DNA from: Lachnoclostridium sp. An14
Lineage (GTDB): Bacteria > Bacillota > Clostridia > Lachnospirales > Lachnospiraceae
Assembly: GCF_002160755.1 (NCBI RefSeq)
Contig: NZ_NFLE01000030.1
Coordinates: 1 to 51,730, forward strand
DNA: 51,730 nucleotides
Direction of reading: 5' to 3'
Shown here: positions 8,684-16,758 of the stretch, in pieces
Layout: each line of letters begins with the position of its first letter
How positions within the stretch are numbered: the stretch's first letter is position 1
The notes under the pieces: generated by a model
The model's database searches: none
Seen by the model: the letters and a program-made list of their open reading frames with translations, nothing else
Told to the model about the DNA's origin: nothing
Made by a program: the position numbers and the translations under genes

Positions 8684-8726
8684 GACGGCGGAGAGTTTTC
8701 CATGTTTGGGAAAACTTTCCGCCGTC
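8684..8726. terminator. Long stem-loop after yitT
   Basis: GACGGCGGAGAGTTTTCC pairs with GGAAAACTTTCCGCCGTC (one mismatch in 18 bp) around a 7-nt loop. No T-run follows, so it may act as an mRNA-end stabiliser or a weak terminator. Confidence 0.55.
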
Positions 8727-8860
8727 TCTGTACAAATTAGCTAAAGAAACGAAAAAGGATTTGGCTACTTGCGCCATAACATTTCCGGGGGATCTTTTGT
8801 ATAATGATAGACAGCATATTAGGCAGAAATACATAGGCAAATGGAGGAGACAGATAACAG

Positions 8861-9967
8861 ATGGCAGGTTTATTGCTGAAGAATGTGGCGAAATTGTATC
8901 CCAACGGAGGCGTGGGTGTAAAAGACATCAGTATGGAGATTGCGGACGGAGAATTCGCGGTTCTGGCGGGCCCGGCGGGCAGCGGGAAATCCACCCTGTT
9001 GCGGATGATCGGCGGCCTGGAGGACATTTCCCAGGGGGACATTTACATCGGCGGAGTCCGGGTCAATGACCTGGAGCCCAGGGACCGGGGGGTGGCGATG
9101 ATTTTCAGAAACTACATCCTGTATCCGCAGATGACGGTATACGAGAACCTGGCGTTTGGACTGAGGCTTTCCGGGTGCGGAAAGGACGAGATTCACGAAC
9201 GGGTGACGGAGACGGCAAAGCTTTTGGAGATCACGGAGCTTTTGGACCTTCCCTCCGAGCAGGTGACGGGAATCGACCGCTACAAGGTGGCGGTGGGACG
9301 GGCAGTGGCCCGCAAGCCGAAGGTGCTCCTCATGGATGATCCCATGCTCTGTGTGGACGGCGAGCTGCGCAGAGAGATGCGGGAGGGGCTGGCGGAACTG
9401 TACCGCCATCTGGGAGTGACGGTGATCTACGTGACGGAGGACGCCGGAGAGGCCATGGCCCTGGGAACGCGGCTGGTGGTGATCCGGGACGGAGCGCTGG
9501 AGCAGACGGGAACCCCCGAGGAGGTGTACGAGAAACCCATCAACCGGTTTGTGGCGGAGTATTTCGGTGATCCCGCCATCAATGTGCTGGAGGCCATGGT
9601 GGGAGAGGAGAACGGCAGGGCCGTGCTGACGGTGGCTGGTTCCCACGGCGTATTTTCCGAGGAGAACAGCAGGAGGCTTTTGGCCGCCGGATACGCGGGA
9701 AAGGAAATCACCGTGGGGGTGCGTCCGGAGGACATCCACTGCGAGCCGGAGTGCCTGGAGCGTTTCAGCGACAATCTCATCGACGCCTGCGCCGATGTGT
9801 ATGAGACCGCGGGGGACGCGGCCTACATGAGTTTCCGCGTCGGCAGCTATACCATGAAGGCAAAGGTGCCCCAGAGCGCCGGCATTCGCCCGGGGGACGA
9901 GGTGAAATTGGCGGTGGATCCCTCCAGGGTATACATTTTTGACAAAGATACGCAGAAAGCGATCTGA
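8861..9967 (+). CDS. Degenerate UgpC/MsmK-like ABC ATPase
   Basis: A 368-residue stand-alone ATPase with the architecture of the carbohydrate-import ATPases MsmK/UgpC: a nucleotide-binding domain (1-235) and a C-terminal TOBE-type regulatory region (240-368). Walker A is intact (GPAGSGKST, 37-45). The other active-site elements are altered. The Q-loop Gln is Arg83 (FRNYILYP). The LSGGQ signature is VTGID (135-139). The residue after the Walker B Asp is Asp160 instead of Glu (LLMDDPM). The H-switch His is Glu193 (VTEDAG). Such a protein should still bind ATP but may hydrolyse poorly or not at all. No permease or binding-protein genes lie beside it. It is flanked by terminator-like hairpins, so it is probably transcribed alone, from near a TATAAT at 8800-8805. 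The frame is intact, which argues against a dead pseudogene. Confidence 0.88.
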   Translation: MAGLLLKNVAKLYPNGGVGVKDISMEIADGEFAVLAGPAGSGKSTLLRMIGGLEDISQGDIYIGGVRVNDLEPRDRGVAMIFRNYILYPQMTVYENLAFGLRLSGCGKDEIHERVTETAKLLEITELLDLPSEQVTGIDRYKVAVGRAVARKPKVLLMDDPMLCVDGELRREMREGLAELYRHLGVTVIYVTEDAGEAMALGTRLVVIRDGALEQTGTPEEVYEKPINRFVAEYFGDPAINVLEAMVGEENGRAVLTVAGSHGVFSEENSRRLLAAGYAGKEITVGVRPEDIHCEPECLERFSDNLIDACADVYETAGDAAYMSFRVGSYTMKAKVPQSAGIRPGDEVKLAVDPSRVYIFDKDTQKAI

Positions 9968-9995
9968 CGGAGAGTTATATTTTTGTAAAAATTGT

Positions 9996-10028
9996 GCAAG
10001 CGGGTGCAATACTCGCTTGCTTTTTTTT
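9996..10028 (+). terminator. Rho-independent terminator after the UgpC-like gene
   Basis: GCAAGCG (9996-10002) pairs with CGCTTGC (10014-10020), followed directly by eight T residues. It separates the degenerate ATPase gene from the regulator-ftsEX operon. Confidence 0.85.
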
Positions 10029-10082
10029 CCTTTTTGAATTAAGATACAATTAGGGCAAATTACAAAAAGGAGAGTGCAGCAA

Positions 10083-11171
10083 ATGATATCAAATCAGATT
10101 TTACAGTCTACGATTGAGGGGTTAAAGGGGATCACCCGGATAGATTTCTGCATCTGCGACACGGAAGGAAAGGTGCTGGCATCTACCTTTTCGGAGGCAG
10201 AGGAGTACGAAAATTCCATACTTGCATTTGTAGATTCTCCGGCAGACAGTCAGGTGATCCAGGGCTATCAGTTTTTCAAAGTGTTCGACGAGAATCAGTT
10301 GGAGTACATCCTGCTGGCCAAGGGCAGCAATGAGGACGTCTACATGGTGGGCAAGATGGTGGTGTTCCAGATTCAGAACCTGTTAGTGGCCTACAAGGAG
10401 AGATTCGATAAAGATAATTTTATAAAGAACCTGCTTTTAGACAACCTTCTGCTCGTAGACATTTACAACCGGGCGAAGAAGCTTCATATTGAGACCAATG
10501 TCAAGAGAGTGGTTTTCATCATTGAGACGAAGCACGAGAAGGACGGCAGCGCCCTGGAGACGGTGCGCAGCCTGTTCGCCACCAAGACGAAGGATTTCGT
10601 CACGGCGGTGGACGAGAAGAACATCATCCTGGTGAAGGAGGTCAAGCCGGGCGAGACCTACGCTGACCTGGAAAAGACGGCCAATATCATTCTGGATATG
10701 TTAAATACGGAGGCGATGTCCAAGGTACACGTGGCCTTCGGCACCATTGTCAATGAGATCAAGGAAGTTTCCCGCTCTTATAAAGAGGCGAAGATGGCCC
10801 TGGACGTGGGCAAGATCTTCTACAGCGGAAAGAATGTGGTGGCATACAGCAATCTGGGAATCGGCCGCCTGATCTATCAGCTGCCCCTGCCTCTGTGCCG
10901 GATGTTCATCAAGGAGATCTTTGACGGCAAGTCCCCGGACGAGTTTGACGAGGAGACTCTGACCACCATCAATAAGTTCTTTGAGAACAGCCTGAATGTG
11001 TCCGAGACCTCCAGACAGCTCTACATCCACAGAAACACCCTGGTTTACCGCCTGGATAAGCTGCAGAAAAGCACGGGCCTGGACCTGCGTGTGTTTGAGG
11101 ACGCCATCACCTTTAAGATCGCGCTGATGGTAGTAAAATACATGAAGTATATGGAGAGCATGGACTACTAG
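10083..11171 (+). CDS. CdaR/PucR-like regulator (C-terminal HTH)
   Basis: A 362-residue protein with the architecture of sugar-diacid regulators: an N-terminal sensory region (residues 1-130, beginning ISNQILQSTIEGLKGITRID), a central GGDEF-like PucR segment, and a C-terminal helix-turn-helix of the PucR HTH_30 type (FFENSLNVSETSRQLYIHRN, then TLVYRLDKLQ). AAAAAGGAGAG lies 10 nt upstream of the ATG at 10083; an in-frame GTG at 10074 is too close to it. It is followed after only 12 nt by ftsE, so a gene that looks like a metabolite-sensing regulator heads a cell-division operon. Its ligand is unknown and DNA binding is inferred from the fold. Confidence 0.82.
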   Translation: MISNQILQSTIEGLKGITRIDFCICDTEGKVLASTFSEAEEYENSILAFVDSPADSQVIQGYQFFKVFDENQLEYILLAKGSNEDVYMVGKMVVFQIQNLLVAYKERFDKDNFIKNLLLDNLLLVDIYNRAKKLHIETNVKRVVFIIETKHEKDGSALETVRSLFATKTKDFVTAVDEKNIILVKEVKPGETYADLEKTANIILDMLNTEAMSKVHVAFGTIVNEIKEVSRSYKEAKMALDVGKIFYSGKNVVAYSNLGIGRLIYQLPLPLCRMFIKEIFDGKSPDEFDEETLTTINKFFENSLNVSETSRQLYIHRNTLVYRLDKLQKSTGLDLRVFEDAITFKIALMVVKYMKYMESMDY

Positions 11172-11183
11172 GAATAAGGATTT

Positions 11184-11882
11184 ATGATAGAAATTTCAAA
11201 TGTGATAAAGACCTACAAGGCCGGAAACAAGGCGATACGGAAGCTGAACATCCATATTGCCGACGGTGAATTCGTATTCATCGTCGGCAGGAGCGGGTCG
11301 GGAAAGTCCACCTTGCTGAAGATGCTTCTGAAGGAGGTAGAGCCTACTTCCGGCCATATTATTGTGAATGGAGTGAATTTACAGCGGATGCCCCGCCGCC
11401 ACGTGCCGAAGTACCGCAGGCGGCTGGGGATGGTATTCCAGGATTTCAAACTGCTGAAGGACCGGACGGTATATGAAAATGTGGCCTTCGCCCAGAGGGT
11501 CATCGGCGTGCCGGTCCGGCGGATCCGGGAAAACGTGCCGGAAATGCTGAAACTGGTGGGACTTTCGTCCAAGTACAAGTTTTATCCCAACCAGCTCTCC
11601 GGCGGCGAACAGCAGCGCGTGGCCATCGCCAGGGCGCTGGTGAACAATCCGGAGGTTTTGCTGGCGGACGAGCCCACGGGAAATCTGGACCGGCAGAACG
11701 CAGAGGAGATTATGCGGCTTTTGGAGGAGATCAACGCCCAGGGAACCACGGTGATCGTGGTGACTCACAGCCAGGAGATCGTAGACAGTATGCAGAAACG
11801 GGTGATTACCATGGACAAGGGCATGGTGGTCAGCGACAAGAGGGGCGGTGAGATCTATGAACTTCAGCACAATCTGTTATAG
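11184..11882 (+). CDS. ftsE: Cell division ATP-binding protein FtsE
   Basis: A 232-residue FtsE: Walker [10 protein letters not shown] (residues 34-42), Q-loop VFQDF, signature LSGGEQQR, Walker [12 protein letters not shown] and H-loop VTHS, all intact. FtsE works with FtsX at the division site or membrane; ATP cycling moves FtsX and switches on a cell-wall hydrolase outside the cell. The next gene, ftsX, starts inside its 3-prime end (26-nt overlap), and an M23 hydrolase follows. Confidence 0.93.
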   Translation: MIEISNVIKTYKAGNKAIRKLNIHIADGEFVFIVGRSGSGKSTLLKMLLKEVEPTSGHIIVNGVNLQRMPRRHVPKYRRRLGMVFQDFKLLKDRTVYENVAFAQRVIGVPVRRIRENVPEMLKLVGLSSKYKFYPNQLSGGEQQRVAIARALVNNPEVLLADEPTGNLDRQNAEEIMRLLEEINAQGTTVIVVTHSQEIVDSMQKRVITMDKGMVVSDKRGGEIYELQHNLL

Positions 11883-12777
11883 CTTTAAGCAAGGTATAAA
11901 AAATATATGCAGAAACAGCTTATTTTCCCTGGCATCGGTGGCGACGATTTCTGCGTGTATTTTTTTATTTTGCCTGTTCTTTTCCATTATTTCCAATATC
12001 CAGAATATCACCCACCTGGCGGAGACCACCATCGGCGTCACCGTGTTTTTTGACGAGGGGATGACGGAGGAGGAAATCCTGGCCTTAGGGGATGGGATCG
12101 CCGGACGGCCGGAGGTAAAGGAGATGGAGTTTATCTCGGCGGAGGAAGCCTGGGAGAGTTTCCAGGCGGAATATTTTGCCGGGATGGAGGAACTGGCGGA
12201 AGGCTTCGCCCAGGACAATCCCCTGGCGTCCTCCGCCTCCTATGAGATTTTTTTAAAGGACATTTCGGAGCAGGATATGATGGTGTCCTATTTGCAGGGC
12301 CTGGACGGGGTGCGGAAGGTGAACTATTCCAATGACCTGGTGGCGGGCTTTACAGGCCTGAACCGGCTGGTGGGCGTTCTGTCGGCGGTGATCATCGGGA
12401 TCCTGCTGGCGGTGTCCGTGTTCCTCATCAGCAACACCATCCACGTGGCGGCGGCGTTTCGCAAGACGGAGAATCAGATCATGCGCCTCATCGGGGCCAC
12501 CAATTTCATGATCCGGGCCCCCTTCGTGGTGGAAGGGACGGTGTTAGGCCTGGCGGGAGCGCTCCTTCCCCTGGGAGCTATGTATATCCTGTACGGAAGG
12601 GTCGTATCCTATATGGCAGCCCGCTCGGTGGGGGCGGCGGGAGGCATGGGCGGCGTGCTGAAACTGCTGCCTATGGAGCAGCTCTTTCCCACTATGGCGG
12701 CGGTGGCCCTCGTTCTGGGAGTCGGCATCGGTTTCTTTGTGAGCTTTTTCACAATCAGAAAGCATCTGAAGGTGTAG
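11857..12777 (+). CDS. ftsX: Cell division membrane protein FtsX
   Basis: A 306-residue FtsX with the expected four membrane segments: one near residues 20-45 (SLFSLASVATISACIFLFCL), a large extracellular loop (about 46-170), then three in the C-terminal half (LVGVLSAVIIGILLAVSVFL, a segment near 225-245 and one near 275-300). The extracellular loop is the part that contacts the coiled-coil hydrolase in this family. The ATG at 11857 has GAGGGGCGGTGAG upstream and overlaps ftsE, indicating coupling. The first membrane segment comes right after the QGIKNICRNSLFSL motif typical of Firmicute FtsX. Confidence 0.92.
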   Translation: MNFSTICYSFKQGIKNICRNSLFSLASVATISACIFLFCLFFSIISNIQNITHLAETTIGVTVFFDEGMTEEEILALGDGIAGRPEVKEMEFISAEEAWESFQAEYFAGMEELAEGFAQDNPLASSASYEIFLKDISEQDMMVSYLQGLDGVRKVNYSNDLVAGFTGLNRLVGVLSAVIIGILLAVSVFLISNTIHVAAAFRKTENQIMRLIGATNFMIRAPFVVEGTVLGLAGALLPLGAMYILYGRVVSYMAARSVGAAGGMGGVLKLLPMEQLFPTMAAVALVLGVGIGFFVSFFTIRKHLKV

Positions 12778-12786
12778 GAGGCGGCT

Positions 12787-13995
12787 ATGGAGAGACGGAT
12801 ACGGATGGGGGCGGCGGCCGTCCTGGCGGCAGCCTTTGCGGTGATGTGCCAGGGGGTTCAGGCCTACGCCACCAAGACGGAGGCAGACAGCGCCAGAGAG
12901 GAGATGTCCTCCCTGGAGTCGGAGAAAAAGAAGGTGGAGGCCACCTTAAAGGAGCTGGAGACCTTAAAGAGCGATGCCGCGGCCTATGTGAAACAGCTGG
13001 ACGCCAGCTTATCCGCCCTGGATGGGGAGCTGGAGCGTCTGGCGGGGCAGATTTCCGATAAAGAGGGGGAGATCGTCGCAGCCCAGGAGGAGCTGGAGGC
13101 GGCAAAGATCGTGGAGCAGGAGCAGTACGACTCCATGAAACTGCGGATCCAGTATATGTATGAGAGGGGAGAGACCAGTTTCCTCGATCTGGTGGTGGGA
13201 GCGCAGAGCATTTCCGAGATGCTGAACCGGGCGGAGTACATCGCTCAGATTTCCCGCTATGACCGGGAAAAGCTGACGGAGTACGCCCAGGCGAAGGAGG
13301 ACATCGCCGTCCGGGAGGCAAGGCTGGAGGCGGAGAAGGGGGAGCTTTTGACCCTTCAGGAATCCACTCAGGCCAAGCAGGCGTCGGTGGAGACGCTGAT
13401 GGCGGAAAAGACGGCGGAGTTAGCCAACTACGAGACCCAGATCGCCGGCGCCCAGGGGCAGATTTCCGAGTATGAGAAGGACATCGAGGCCCAGGAGGCG
13501 AAGATCCGGGCCATCGAGGAGGAAATGCGCCGGAAAGAGGAGGAAGCGCGGAAACAGGCGGAGGCGGCTGGCCAGAAGTATACTCCTGTCAATTTAGGGA
13601 ATATTAGCTTTATATGGCCCTGTCCGTCCAGCAGCAGGATCACTTCCCAGTTCGGCGACCGTTCCTCTCCCACGGAGGGAGCGTCCACCAACCACAAGGG
13701 CGTGGACATCGGGGCGTCCTCCGGCAGCGATATTCTGGCGGCGGCAGCGGGGACGGTGACCATCTCTACATACAGCGTTTCTGCTGGCAATTATATTATG
13801 ATTGACCATGGAGGCGGGGTGTCCACCGTGTATATGCACTGTTCCTCCCTTCTTGTCTCCGCCGGAGAGAAGGTGGCTCAGGGGCAGGTGATCGCGAAGG
13901 TCGGATCCACCGGGTATTCCACGGGGCCCCACCTGCATTTCGGAGTAAGGGCGAATGGAGCATACGTCAATCCCCTGAAGTATGTGAGCCCGTAA
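12787..13995 (+). CDS. EnvC/PcsB-like murein hydrolase (coiled coil + M23)
   Basis: A 402-residue secreted protein: a signal peptide (about 1-27, ending near GVQAYA), a long coiled coil rich in Glu/Lys/Ala (30-265), then a LytM/M23 metallopeptidase domain (280-400). The zinc ligands are present: HKGVD (His303, Asp307) and HLHFG (His382, His384). The domain therefore looks catalytically active, unlike E. coli EnvC, which is an activator. The coiled coil is the part that docks on FtsX in PcsB/EnvC systems. Position 9 nt after ftsX supports a FtsEX-controlled peptidoglycan endopeptidase. GGAGGCGGCT precedes the ATG. Confidence 0.91.
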   Translation: MERRIRMGAAAVLAAAFAVMCQGVQAYATKTEADSAREEMSSLESEKKKVEATLKELETLKSDAAAYVKQLDASLSALDGELERLAGQISDKEGEIVAAQEELEAAKIVEQEQYDSMKLRIQYMYERGETSFLDLVVGAQSISEMLNRAEYIAQISRYDREKLTEYAQAKEDIAVREARLEAEKGELLTLQESTQAKQASVETLMAEKTAELANYETQIAGAQGQISEYEKDIEAQEAKIRAIEEEMRRKEEEARKQAEAAGQKYTPVNLGNISFIWPCPSSSRITSQFGDRSSPTEGASTNHKGVDIGASSGSDILAAAAGTVTISTYSVSAGNYIMIDHGGGVSTVYMHCSSLLVSAGEKVAQGQVIAKVGSTGYSTGPHLHFGVRANGAYVNPLKYVSP

Positions 13996-14013
13996 TAAGA
14001 TAGGAGAATGACA

Positions 14014-15333
14014 TTGGACAACAGGAATAAATTTTGGAAGGGCGTGCTGGTGGGCGCGCTGGTGACGGCCTTTGCCGGACTGATCATCATCGGGATGGCG
14101 GCCGGGATCTGGGTGGTAGGCCGGGGCGTGATGAGAAATCAGGCCTACGGGATTGCGGACCATCAGGCGACGCCCAGCGAAGTGACCCTGGATGTGGAAA
14201 GGATCAGCCAGAAGATGGAGCTGATCCAGGGGATCATTAAGGAGCGCTATCTCTTTGACGAGGATCCGGAGATGGTGGAGGACGGCATTTTCATGGGCAT
14301 GATGGCCGGCCTCGGGGATCCCTATTCCTCCTATTATACGGAAGAAGATTTCCAGGATCTCATGGACAACAGCATCAACGGGGAATACTGTGGTATCGGC
14401 GCCCTCATCAGCCAGAACCGGCAGACCATGGTGATGGAGATCATGCGGGTATTTGACGGGACGCCCAGCGCTAAGGCGGGGATGCTGCCGGGAGACATGA
14501 TCACCGCCGTGGACGGGGAAAATGTGGTAGGCATGGAGCTGGACCTGGTGGTGAACAACTACATCAAAGGCGAGGCGGACACAGAGGTGACGGTGACCGT
14601 CTACCGGGAGAGCACGGAGGAGTACCTGGATCTGGTGATGACCAGGGAGAAGATCGAGACGCCTACGGTGGAGCATGAAATGCTGGAGGATCACATCGGC
14701 TACGTGCTGGTGAGCCAGTTTGAGGGCGTGACGGCGGAACAGTTTATCGCCGCGGTGGAGGATCTGGAGAGCCAGGGGATGGAAAAGATGATCATTGACC
14801 TGAGAAACAACCCCGGCGGCCTTCTGGACGCGGCGGTGGAGATGGCGGCCTATCTGCTGCCGGACGGCACCATCGTGCGGACGGAGTACAAGAACGGGAC
14901 GGGAGACGAGTATTTCTCAAAAGACGGAGAGCTGCAGGCCAGCTCTACGGCGGGGACGCGTCTGTCCCAGTATCCCATCCCGGACGATCATGAGCTGGAC
15001 ATTCCCATGGTGATCCTGGTAAACGGTAATTCCGCCAGCGCCTCGGAGGTGTTTGCTGGGGCCATGCGGGACTATGACCGGGCGGAGCTGGTGGGAACCA
15101 CCACCTTCGGAAAGGGGATTGTGCAGAGCGTGATCCCGTTTACCGGCGGGGATGCCATCAAGCTCACCACGGCCCACTACTTTACGCCGGACGGCTTTGA
15201 CCTGCACGGCAAAGGGTTGGAGCCGGATGTGGAGGTGGAGCTGGATGGGGAGATGACCTATCTGATCAATGTGGATCCGGAGAATGACAACCAGATCCGG
15301 ACGGCGGTGGAGACGCTGAAGGAAATGGAGTAA
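14014..15333 (+). CDS. C-terminal processing peptidase (CtpA-type, S41)
   Basis: An S41 serine protease of 439 residues: an N-terminal membrane anchor (about 10-35), a PDZ domain (about 105-205) and a peptidase core with the Ser motif GNSASASEVFAGAMRD and the Lys motif TTFGKGIVQS that form the Ser-Lys dyad. It is predicted to act outside the membrane on protein C-termini. AGGAGA at 14002-14007 is 6 nt before the TTG at 14014, so that start fits better than the ATG at 14008, which almost touches the ribosome site. It follows the M23 gene by 18 nt, a common arrangement in Firmicutes that may link processing to the FtsEX hydrolase. Confidence 0.9.
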   Translation: MDNRNKFWKGVLVGALVTAFAGLIIIGMAAGIWVVGRGVMRNQAYGIADHQATPSEVTLDVERISQKMELIQGIIKERYLFDEDPEMVEDGIFMGMMAGLGDPYSSYYTEEDFQDLMDNSINGEYCGIGALISQNRQTMVMEIMRVFDGTPSAKAGMLPGDMITAVDGENVVGMELDLVVNNYIKGEADTEVTVTVYRESTEEYLDLVMTREKIETPTVEHEMLEDHIGYVLVSQFEGVTAEQFIAAVEDLESQGMEKMIIDLRNNPGGLLDAAVEMAAYLLPDGTIVRTEYKNGTGDEYFSKDGELQASSTAGTRLSQYPIPDDHELDIPMVILVNGNSASASEVFAGAMRDYDRAELVGTTTFGKGIVQSVIPFTGGDAIKLTTAHYFTPDGFDLHGKGLEPDVEVELDGEMTYLINVDPENDNQIRTAVETLKEME

Positions 15334-15390
15334 GGCGCAGATGCCGTATGGCGGCGGAAGTGCCCGAAGATTACCTGAAATTTAAGAAAA

Positions 15391-15435
15391 CGGGAAAGCC
15401 CGGCTGAGGAAATCAGCGAGCTTTCCCGTTTTTTT
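15391..15435. terminator. Terminator between ctpA-type gene and threonine aldolase
   Basis: CGGGAAAGC (15391-15399) pairs with GCTTTCCCG (15420-15428), followed by eight T residues on the + strand and a shorter T-rich stretch on the - strand. It can serve both convergent genes. The T-run passes straight into repeat copy B. Confidence 0.8.
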
Positions 15436-15516
15436 GTGTCATGGGAAACTGAGTTCCCTATGCCACAAAAGCCTCCAGCGGGAGGCGCGCTCCGTGAGGA
15501 GGAATATGGCCGTTTA
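15430..15516 (+). repeat. Dispersed palindromic element, copy B (truncated)
   Basis: Matches the left half of copy A almost base for base: GGAAACTGAGTTCCCTATG, CACAAAAGCCTCC, GCGGGAGGCGCGCTCCG, ending in GAGGAATATGGCCGTTTA. The TTA that ends it (15514-15516) is the complement of the threonine aldolase stop codon, so this copy supplies the end of that gene. The right half of the element is missing or has become coding sequence. Confidence 0.72.
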
Positions 15517-16536
15517 CGCCTTCAGCGCTTCCAAAAAGGCCGTCACTGCCTCCGCCTTCGTGGCCCAGGAGGTCACCAGGCGGATGGCGTGGTGGCTGTC
15601 GTCCATTTTCTCCTGGATGTTGAAGGAAAAGTCTCTGGAGAGAGTTTCGATCAGCTCGTCAGGGAAAATGGGGAATACCTGGTTGCTCACGGAGTCGGAG
15701 TAGAAGGGGTATCCCGCCTCCCGGATGCCTTCCCGGAGCGTGTCCGCCAGGCGGCTGGCGTGGGACGCCATCTCGTAGAACAGGCCGTCGGTGAACAGGG
15801 TTTCAAACTGGATGCCCAGGAGCCAGCCCTTGGCCAACATTCCGCCTCTCTGCTTGATGCTGAAACGGAAATTCTCGTCGATGGCCGGGTTTAAGATCAC
15901 CACTGCCTCCCCAAACAAAGCGCCGTTTTTCGTGCCGCCGATGTAGAATACATCGGTGAGGGCGGCGATGTCGGCCATGGTCAGGTCGTTTGCGGAGCTG
16001 GTGAGGGCGGCGCCTAAGCGGGCTCCGTCTAAGAACAGGTAGAGATTGTTCTGGCGGCAGACGCGGGAGAGTGCCTCCAGCTCCGCCTTGGTGTACTGGG
16101 TGCCGATCTCCGTGGTGTTGGAGATGTAGACCATTTTCGGTTTCACCATGTGCTCGTCGGGATGGGCCTCCAGGGTCTCCAGAACCATGGCGGGGGTCAC
16201 TTTTCCGTCAGCGGCGGGGATGGCCAGGACTTTGTGGCCGGTGGCCTCGACGGCTCCCGTCTCGTGGACGTTGATATGGCCGGTGGCGGCGCAGATCACG
16301 GCCTCCCAGGGCTTTAAGGCGGAGGCGATGACGGTCAGATTGGCCTGGGTGCCGCCCACCAGGAAGTGGATGCTGGCGTCCTCCCTGCCGATTTCCTTTT
16401 TGATCAGGGCCTTTGCCCGTCCGCAGTGATCCTCGTCCATGCCGTAGCCGGTGTGCTGGATGAGGTTGCTGTCCATGAGGGCTTTTAAAATGTGCGGATG
16501 GGCGCCCTCGCTGTAATCGTTGGTAAAGCTGTACAT
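15514..16536 (-). CDS. ltaE: Low-specificity threonine aldolase / beta-eliminating lyase
   Basis: A 340-residue PLP enzyme of fold type I, threonine-aldolase family. The PLP lysine is Lys203 in YIGGTKNGALFG; LFLDGARLGAAL (about 167-178) carries the cofactor-binding Asp; HTGYGMDEDH is near the N-terminus. It is expected to cleave L-threonine or L-allo-threonine to glycine and acetaldehyde. A promoter TGGACT-17-TATGAT lies upstream on the - strand, and AAAGGGAGGAC precedes the start. It is divergent from the biotin genes. Its last codon and stop lie in the edge of repeat copy B, so the C-terminus may have been set by insertion of that element. Confidence 0.9.
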   Translation of the reverse strand: MYSFTNDYSEGAHPHILKALMDSNLIQHTGYGMDEDHCGRAKALIKKEIGREDASIHFLVGGTQANLTVIASALKPWEAVICAATGHINVHETGAVEATGHKVLAIPAADGKVTPAMVLETLEAHPDEHMVKPKMVYISNTTEIGTQYTKAELEALSRVCRQNNLYLFLDGARLGAALTSSANDLTMADIAALTDVFYIGGTKNGALFGEAVVILNPAIDENFRFSIKQRGGMLAKGWLLGIQFETLFTDGLFYEMASHASRLADTLREGIREAGYPFYSDSVSNQVFPIFPDELIETLSRDFSFNIQEKMDDSHHAIRLVTSWATKAEAVTAFLEALKA

Positions 16537-16582
16537 GATGGTGTTGTCCTCCCTTTGTGTGTAGAATCAATCGTTCCATCAA

Positions 16583-16611
16583 ATCATACCGCAAATGAGA
16601 GGGAAAGTCCA
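16583..16611 (-). promoter_or_regulatory. Promoter of the threonine aldolase gene
   Basis: Reading leftward: TGGACT (16611-16606), 17-nt spacer, TATGAT (16588-16583), about 40 nt before the start codon. Confidence 0.55.
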
Positions 16612-16623
16612 TGGGTTGATGGA

Positions 16624-16677
16624 TTGTAAACTAAAAACTTGTGATAAGTTGACATTTGGGACGGGCTGTGCTATTCT
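16624..16677 (+). promoter_or_regulatory. bioB promoter with BirA-type operator
   Basis: The promoter is TTGACA (16649-16654), 17-nt spacer, TATTCT (16672-16677). Overlapping its -35 is a two-part palindrome: TTGTAAAC (16624-16631), 16 nt, GTTGACAT (16648-16655). Firmicute BirA operators have the form TTGTTAAC-N14-16-GTTAACAA, so the half-sites match at 7/8 and 6/8. Binding by biotinyl-AMP-loaded BirA here would block RNA polymerase. Confidence 0.68.
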
Positions 16678-16758
16678 TCCATCATCGGGAACTGTCGGAA
16701 ACGCCGCGGAGGAAACGGACGGCGGATTCCGCTGATTTGAGGAAGGGAGACGGAAAAC

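Noticed and set aside
8870-10009. A 379-codon open frame on the - strand opposite the UgpC-like gene
   Set aside because: It mirrors a gene with clear ABC motifs, has no ribosome site, and its translation is His/Arg/Leu-rich with no known domain.
13594-14694. A 366-codon - strand frame opposite the M23 and CtpA-type genes
   Set aside because: It crosses two well-supported genes and reads as a composition-driven shadow.
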